A stretch of 64,000 nucleotides of DNA. It comes from Excoecaria cochinchinensis (Eukaryota > Streptophyta > Magnoliopsida > Malpighiales > Euphorbiaceae). Under the pieces are notes generated by a model. That model was not told the DNA's origin, did not search any database, and saw only the letters and a list, made by a program, of their open reading frames with translations. A program made the position numbers and the translations under genes. This document shows, piece by piece, positions 57,648 through 64,000 of this stretch (its first letter is position 1; every line of letters begins with the position of its first letter). Location: positions 10,081,501-10,145,500 of the forward strand of contig CANTUQ010000055.1 in the NCBI GenBank assembly GCA_947683425.1, in the 5' to 3' direction.

Positions 57648-58634
57648 GCTGGGGATACTGTTGTCTCATTGTCTCCTAGGTTGCTTCTTCAACATTGTGG
57701 TGATTCCGAAGAACCTTCACCAGTGGTATCCGCTTGGTCTTAAGTTGCTTCACTTCACTGGCAAGAATCTGCACTCGATACCTTCTAAGCATGGAAACAT
57801 GAAAGACATCATGAATCTTTTCTAACTCTTGTGGAAGCTTCAATCTGTAGGCTACTGGTCCAACCTGCTGAATAAACTCATAGGGACTAATTAACCTCGG
57901 ACTCAGCTTGCCTTTTTTCCCAAATCTCATAATCCTTTTCCACGGAGAAACCTTCAGAAATACCTTGTCTCCAACCTGAAATTCTACATCTTTTCTCTTT
58001 AAGTCTACATAGGACTTCTGTTGATCCCTAGCTTCCTTCAATCTGTCTTTAATCACTCGAACCTTTTCTTCGGTTTCCCAAACCAAATCTGACCCCACAA
58101 TCTTACTCTCACTGAGTTCTGACCAGCAGAGAGGAGTTCTACACTTCCTACCATATAAAGCTTCATAGGGAGCCATCTTGATACTAGTCTAATAACTGTT
58201 GTTATAGGCGAACTCGGCTAATAGAAAATACCTCTCCCAGCTGTTACCACACTCAAGTACATAGCATCTCAACATGTCCTCCAAAATCTGAATCACATGC
58301 TCAGATTGACCATTAGTCTGAGGATGAAAAGTTGTAATGAAATGCAATTTGGTTCCCAAAGCTTCCTGCAGTCTCTTCAAAAACTGAGAAGTGAACCTTG
58401 GATCCCGATCTGAAATGATGGATAATGGGACACCATGCAACCTTATAATCTCACTAATAAACAATTCTGCCAGCTTGGATAATGGGTAATCCATTTTTAT
58501 AGGCAAGAAGTGAGGTGATTTAGTGAGTCTGTCAACAATCAACCAAATTGCATCATGCTTCTTCCTAGTGAGAGGAAACCCTGACACAAAGTCCACGATT
58601 ACCCTGTCCTATTTCCATTCAGGTATAACAATAG
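57648..58634 (-). pseudogene. pol: Tekay pol fragment G: integrase and chromodomain-like tail
   Basis: Minus strand. It starts in integrase near IVIPEWK, with a stop replacing the next Trp, then DFVSGFPLTRKKHDAI, the SDRDPRFTS Asp and TNGQSEHVIQ Glu 35 residues apart. A stop at 58191-58189 separates FAYNNSY from [12 protein letters not shown] in the same frame. It ends in the chromodomain tail RIPLVKVLRNHHNVEEAT, where Trp is again a stop (57678-57676). The Tat LTR cuts it at 57647. On the right, near 58635, it runs into the truncated LTR of H. It is a two-sided fragment related to, but distinct from, the pol of E. Confidence 0.92.
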
Positions 58635-59676
58635 GCTGAAGAATTACATGTGTAATTGGATTTTTAAAGGGTATTTTGGTAATTTATGCAAATGGATTAA
58701 GGACTTCATTGAATTATTTAATTAAAGTATTTAGAGAAAGAATTGTTGTTAGTGAGTGAATTGTAACTTGCCAAGGATTTATAAGAGAATTTGCAAGGAC
58801 TAGAGGACAAAAGAACAAGAAAGTCAAAAGATGAATATGGGGTCCAATAGTAGAGTGACAAGTGGCTAGGGTTGGTGAGTGCATTAATGGAGATTTGAAA
58901 GGAGCAGAGAGAGGGAAGGCTGAAATTTCTTAGCTTCCCGTGGAGGCTACTTGGTTTTGCCCTCTCCCTTCTCACGTTCTCTCTCTCTCTCATTTTCTCA
59001 CCTCTATTTTCTGCTCTCTCTTCCTTTGCATGTGTTGTTCTTCAATCTTTGAGATAGGGTTTTGAGTTTTGAAGGGTTCCAAGAGGTAACTAGCTGCAAG
59101 TACTTTGGGTTTTCTTCTTCTTTTCCTTCTCACGGGTTGGATTTGTAATGGTGATATGGTTTTGCTTTGCATGGGTTAATTGGGTTTGTTTTGATTTGAT
59201 TTGTACAAGAATCTGAAGAAAGGAGAAGGGATAAAGGGAAAGGAAAGGTTGTAGCTTGACGTCAGTGGCTTTGTTGAGCTCCATTACCAGGTTTGGGAGT
59301 GTTTTGCCATCCTCACTTTGGATTATGTTTTTTACTTTAAATGTTGATGTTATTTGTGAGTTTTTGGTATATAAAAATGCATGAGTATAGTAACTTTGTG
59401 TACATGATTTGTGGTAGCAAAATAATGATGATATGCATGTTAAATTAGAGGTATATGTATGAGCTTGATGGATGAGTTTCTGGGTTTTTGGAATCTCTGT
59501 AAATGATGTTTTGATGTATGATAATATTGTGTGATTTGTGTTATTATGAATGTGAACGTGATTTGGAGGCCAAAAAGGTAAGCTTTTACATGTTTTAGCA
59601 TGAAAAATGGGTTTGGGTAAAGTTGGGTTTTGATTTTCCTTCAATTCCCATTTTTACGTTTCTGGAGATCGAGGAG

Positions 59677-60085
59677 AATCGATTCTATCGCGAGCGCGAC
59701 AGAACCGGCTCTTCTCCTTCTATCGAGATTACCGCTCTGCAGATGTGAGAAGGAAGGTCACGAGTCGTGAGTGAGGATAACGACCCGTGACCCTCTTCTC
59801 TTGGCAGTCACGAGTCGTGAGGGAGGATCACGACTTGTGACCGTCCCTTTTCTGTAAGGAGAGACGCGATAGCGTCACGAGTCATGAGGGAGGATCACGA
59901 CTCGTGACCTCCTCTTCCTCTAAGCGTTGGCATCACGAGTCGTGAGGGAGGATCACGACTCGTGACCGCCCCTTCCCTGCGAGGCGTTAGCGTCACGAGT
60001 CGCCACCACATGTGTGACTCGTGACTGGCCTCTCTTCCCTCACTGTCGCGAGCGTGACTTCTTGTTGCGAGCGTGACAGTGAGGC
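59677..60085. repeat. Mixed palindrome array in the H 5' LTR
   Basis: TCGCGA-class units at the edges (near 59688 and 60043-60082) and at least four paired units of the CACGAGTCGTGA class between them, each pair joined by GGGAGGATC or a variant. Same plan as in B at 6833-7245. It resembles a repeat-spacer array only superficially. Confidence 0.9.
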
Positions 60086-60479
60086 CTCTTCTACCCTATT
60101 TTGAAAAAGAGTTTTAAGCTTCTTTTATATGGAGTTTTTCACTACATGACACATGATTGGGTTTAAATCTATATTATAAATTGATAATTGTTTAATTATG
60201 AGATATATGTACATGATTAATATTATTATTATATGTGATTTAAATGCCTATAATTTATATTTACATAGGTTATTTATTTATGAGTACGTGTTAGGTTATT
60301 TATTTATGAGTATGTGTTCTTATTACACCCTGTATATGGTGTATATGTTCACAAATTTGACCAAAATACATCTATACATAAAATAACCTGATTATACTTG
60401 ATTTATTCTCTATTATATGAATATTACTTTAGAACATAATTGAGTTGTTTTATGAGCTTGGTAGTCATAATAGTGATTA

Positions 60480-60493
60480 GATAAGCGCTTATC
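60480..60493. other. 14 bp palindrome GATAAGCGCTTATC
   Basis: A perfect palindrome at the LTR position that holds TTAGGCATGCCTAA in E. B has GATAAGCACTTATC. Confidence 0.85.
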
Positions 60494-61411
60494 CAGGGTT
60501 AGAGTGTGAGTGCAGTTGCTATATGTTATTTGCTACATGCGGACCCCGTTTGGGTCATTCAAGATGTTTGAGACCTCGGCCTCCTTTATACCTTCAGGTA
60601 TACCTGATTATAAAGTGTTTTGAGACCCATGTCTCCATATGCTTTGGATACTGTGTCCTATCAGTATCATTAGTACCCGTATCCACTAGTTAGCAAGTAA
60701 TCAGGCTATTACTTGGGTTTGTTTATTATATGAGATCGATATATGAAGCTATTTGTTATATGATATGAATATATGTTACATGTATAAGTATATGCGTTAT
60801 GACATAATGAGATGGAATACTTGTATTCGGGTATGAATGGTTATATAATTATATCCATGTTGATACATGAATATTGACTACTTGAATATAAATGGTTACC
60901 TTCCGTTATACACATATTTGATGGATACTTGTTATAAGCATGAGTAGTATATGTTTATATGCTTTTGTTATGATTAAGCTCATATATATGTTTATTGCAA
61001 TTATATGCACATGCATGTATTGTTCCTCCCCACTAAGCGTTATCGCTTAGCATGGGCTCTTTTCCCGTATAGGTGGCACGTTAATTTTGGAGTCGCACAT
61101 CTGCAGGTCGCCCACTAGAAGTCTAGAATTGGAATTATTTTTTCTTCCGCTGATTTTTGTATATGGAGTTTGATTTTGGAAATGTAATTTTTGTAAAGGA
61201 TTATTTTGTATATGTATATTTAAATGTTTATGTTTACAAATCCCTTTTGCAAAAACTATATGGTTATATTTATGGATTTGTTATGTTTTGATTAAATGTA
61301 TTTGTTTTCTTAACTTATTTGAGTATATGTATACGTATTGAGTTTTGATATATGAGTTTGTGCGCGTGGCAACCGGCATCCTTCCAACGGGGGTGTCGGG
61401 ATGTTACAGCT

Positions 61412-61430
61412 TGGTATTGGAGCACCGGTT
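61412..61430 (+). other. Primer-binding site of element H
   Basis: TGGTATTGGAGCACCGGTT, a decayed form of the tRNA-Met type site TGGTATCAGAGC found in B. Confidence 0.82.
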
Positions 61431-61533
61431 TAGTCGCTTCAGGTTCTATGTGATTGTTTGAGTATACAGTCTTTACATGAGAGTCTATCTGGAGTCGTGG
61501 CCTAATGCAGATGTTGTTTTGTGTAGTGTCTAG

Positions 61534-62724
61534 ATGGAGTCAGATCCAAGTGAGTATATGGGCGACACGATGGAAAGTGTGAATTCGGTTGGAAGTAATC
61601 CGGTCGGTCAGGATAGGCTTGCATGTGAGCGTGCACCAGTAGAGGGTCAGGGTTTCGATCCGGCATTGGTACAAGGTTTGCTCCAAGTGGTAGATAGATT
61701 GACTGCTCCTAAGGCTCCTTATGAGCTTATAAGAAAAAGGGGAGTAGAAGAATTCCATGGAACCTCTTTGGACGAATCGGATGTGGCGGAATTCTGGTTA
61801 AAGAGAATAGATAGGATTCTACAAGAGATAGCTTGCCCTCCGCATCAACAAGTTACTTGTGCTGTATAGCTTTTGCAAGGATCAGCATATGATTGGTGGA
61901 ACCTTATGCTTCTTAATCCCCAGAGACTAGCTGAATTGACATGGGAGTTCTTCGTGAAAGAGTTTGAGCAGAAATATGTGACCAAGGCCTACCGAGAGGC
62001 AAAGTGGAATGAATTTATCAATTTAAAATAGAGGAACTTATCGGTCAGCAACTACGAGAAAGAGTTTAGTCGATTGACCAAGTATGTGCCCCAATCGCTG
62101 TTGATGAAAGACTTTAAGTGCCAACATTTTTAGGGTGGGTTAAGAGAAGTCATTAGATGCCCATTGTCAGCAATGGCAGTTATGCATCCGATTGGATACT
62201 ATCAATTAGTGGCTGCAGCGATAAAGTTAGAAGAATCCGAGATGGCAAAGCAAAGAATAGAACAGAAGAGGAGAGCACCGGAAGGTGGGTTTGCTAGTAA
62301 TAAGAAGTCTAAAGGTGCTCAGGTAGGACAAAGAACAAAAGGGACTACTCAAGTGCCTTCTGAGATAGGAAGTGTAGCACCCCCCGAAAGTAGAGGAAAT
62401 AGAGCATCGGATTGTGAGCTTTGCCAAAGGTACCATTGGGGCACATATCGCAAGATCACAAGTGCATGCTTCAAGTGCGGAAGTATGGAGCATCGGTTTG
62501 CTAGTTGCCCCAATCGGCAAGAGAATAAGAGCCGACAAGAGAGTAAAGTGGGTGGAGGTAAATCAAATGCAACTAAAAGCAACCGGGATAGAAATAGAGC
62601 TCCTCAGGTGCCATCGAAAATAGTGCAGCAACCTGGTACTACGGGAGAGTATGCTCTGGCTAGAGTCTATGCGATGATAAGAGAGGATGCTCCAGAGGCT
62701 GCAGGTCCTTCCGGTAAGTGTTGA
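61534..62724 (+). pseudogene. gag: gag of element H, only coding region, with three nonsense codons
   Basis: One frame of 397 codons from ATG 61534 (MESDPSEYMGDTMESVNSVG) to TGA 62722-62724, close to the gag of B. In-frame stops interrupt it at about 61867, 62029 and 62131. The gag domain (GSAYDWWNL, KYVTKAYREAKW) and the CCHC knuckle CFKCGSMEHRFASC are recognisable; CELC...HWGTY has lost a Cys present in B. After AGPSGKC the frame ends and 95 bases later the 3' LTR begins: protease, reverse transcriptase, RNase H and integrase are absent. Confidence 0.9.
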
Positions 62725-62819
62725 CTTGTTAAGTTATTTTTGAGTTCGGTTTTGGTATTTGGGATGTAAGTGAATAGTGGGAAAATTTCGAAGACGAAAT
62801 TTCTTAAGGAGGAGAGAGA
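62725..62819 (+). other. 3' untranslated end and polypurine tract of element H
   Basis: A short AT-rich end. AAGACGAAATTTCTTAAGGA leads to AGGAGAGAGA directly before the LTR. E has a similar GACGAAATTCTTA block before its polypurine tract, so this end is conserved from the complete element. Confidence 0.82.
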
Positions 62820-64000
62820 TGCCACATCCCAAATATGGCCTAGTAGAATTACATGTGTAATTGGATTTTTAAAGGGTATTTTGGTAATTTATGCAAATGG
62901 ATTAAGGACTTAATTGAAGAGTTAATTAAGGTATTTAGAGAAAGAATTGTTGTTAGTGAGTGAATTATAACTTGCCAAGGCTTTATAAGAGAATTTGCAA
63001 GGGCTAAAGGACAAAAGAACAAGAAAGTCAAAAGATGAATATGAGGTCCAATAGTAGAGTGACAAGTGGCTAGGGTTGGTGAGTGATGGAGATTTGAAAG
63101 GAGTAGAGAGAGGAAAGTTTGAAATTTCTTAGCTTCCCGTGGAAGCTACTTGGTTTTGCCCTCTCCCTTCTCACACTCTCTCTCTCTCATTTTCTCACCT
63201 CCATTTTCTGCTCTCTCTTGCTTTGCATGTGTTGTTCTTCAATCTTCGAGCTAGGGTTTTGAGTTTTGAAGGGTTCCAAGAGGTAAGTAGCTGCAAGTAC
63301 TTTGGGTTTTCTTATTCTTTTCCTTCTCACGGGTTGGATTTGTAATGGTGAAATGGTTTTGTTTTGCATGGGTTAATTGGAATTTTTTGATTTGATATGT
63401 ACAAGAATCTGAAGAAAGGAGAAGGGATAAAGGTAAAGGAAAGGTTGTAGCTTGACATCAATGGCTTTGTTGAGCTCTATTACCAGGTTTGGGAGTGTTT
63501 TGCCATCCTCACTTTGGATTATGTTTTTGAGTTTAAATGTTGATGTTGCTTGTGAATTTTTAGTATATAGAAATGCATGAATGTAGTAAATTTGTGTGCA
63601 TGATTTGTTGTAGCAAAATAATGATGATATGCATGTTAAATTGGAGGTATATGTATGAGCTTGATGGATGAATTTCTGGGTTTTTGGAATCTCTATAAAT
63701 GATGTTTTGATGTATGATAATATTGTGTGATTTGTGTTATTATAATTGTGAACGTGATTTGGAGCCCAAAAAGGTAAGCTTTTACATGTTTTAGCATGAA
63801 AAATGGGGTTTGGGTAAAGTTGGGTTTTGATTTTCCTTCAATTCCAATTTTTACATTTCTAGAGATCGTGGAGAATTGATTCTGACGCGAGTACGACAGA
63901 ACCGGCTCTTCTCCTTCTAGCGGGATTACCGCTCTACATACGTGAGAAGGAATGTCACGAGTCGTGAGTGAGGATCACGACTCGTGACCTTCTTCCCTTG
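62820..64000 (+). mobile_element. 3' LTR of element H, cut by the window edge
   Basis: Starts TGCCACATCCCAAATATGGC, a mutated TGTCACACCCC, and matches 58635-59800. The palindrome array begins near 63890 and is cut off. Confidence 0.93.

Larger units (their letters stand above)
58635..61408 (+). mobile_element. 5' LTR of element H, missing its first bases
   Basis: Same family as the B LTR, matching 62820 onward from AGAATTACATGTGTAATTGG. The first roughly 25 bases (TGCCACATCCC...) are absent and integrase sequence of G is joined instead. It ends GGGATGTTACA at 61408. Inside are a palindrome array, GATAAGCGCTTATC and the CTAAGCG hairpin. Confidence 0.9.

Noticed and set aside
59750..60010. Possible CRISPR-like array of repeats and spacers
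   Set aside because: Plant LTR context, irregular spacing, palindromic repeats as short as 15 bases, and no cas genes.

Overview
The window is a block of nested plant LTR retrotransposons. I see no intact host gene, tRNA, rRNA or prokaryotic feature. The DNA is AT-rich and full of stop-riddled Ty3/gypsy coding regions of three plant lineages: Tekay/Del-type chromoviruses, Athila, and Tat/Ogre-like elements with two RNase H domains. It also holds one non-autonomous CACTA DNA transposon. This fits pericentromeric or other transposon-dense chromatin of a medium-to-large plant genome. I cannot name the species.

Layout, left to right. (1) 1-1667 is a minus-strand Tekay LTR cut by the window edge. 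It sits in a minus-strand Tat-type LTR (1668-2268). (2) 2269-5305 is the repeat-rich 3' part of a plus-strand Tat element, with three tandem repeat arrays and a polypurine tract, followed by the start of its 3' LTR (5306-5806). (3) Tekay element B begins at 5807: LTR to 8303, PBS, leader and gag to 14213. Its leader is split by a solo Tat LTR (8323-13032, target duplication CACCA), which itself carries a CACTA element (9733-11683, duplication TAT) holding a broken PPR-gene fragment. (4) Athila element C (minus strand, 14214-40616) is inserted in the gag of B. Its 5' LTR is split by a full-length 14.5 kb Tat element D (25427-39908). (5) Beyond C's 5' LTR, at 40617-42655, lies the 3' end of a second Athila in tandem. 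(6) Tekay element E (42656-55801) has full gag-pol, and its 3' LTR is split by solo LTR F (50781-53839, duplication TTCCT). (7) 55802-57647 is a truncated minus-strand Tat LTR, followed by a minus-strand Tekay pol fragment G (57648-58634). (8) H (58635-64000) is a Tekay derivative with LTRs and gag but no pol.

The coding regions are gag, aspartic protease, reverse transcriptase, RNase H and integrase polyproteins. D also has a G-patch-like segment and a second, archaeal-type RNase H; C has the extra ORF after pol typical of Athila. All are disabled, mostly by in-frame nonsense changes rather than frameshifts.

The most unusual signal is not a gene. Short arrays of perfect or near-perfect 14-16 bp palindromes, rich in CpG (TGTCGCGATCGCGACA, GTCACGAGTCGTGAC) or based on AGCACAGCTGTGCT, occur inside the LTRs of all three lineages. 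They also occur in the Athila 3' spacer and, in frame, inside the Athila gag-pol coding sequence. Paired LTRs of C and of E each differ by one unit of about 17-18 bp in these arrays, and two copies of one LTR family carry different palindrome classes at the same position. A second LTR position keeps a palindrome while its sequence changes. The junctions around C and E also indicate ectopic recombination.
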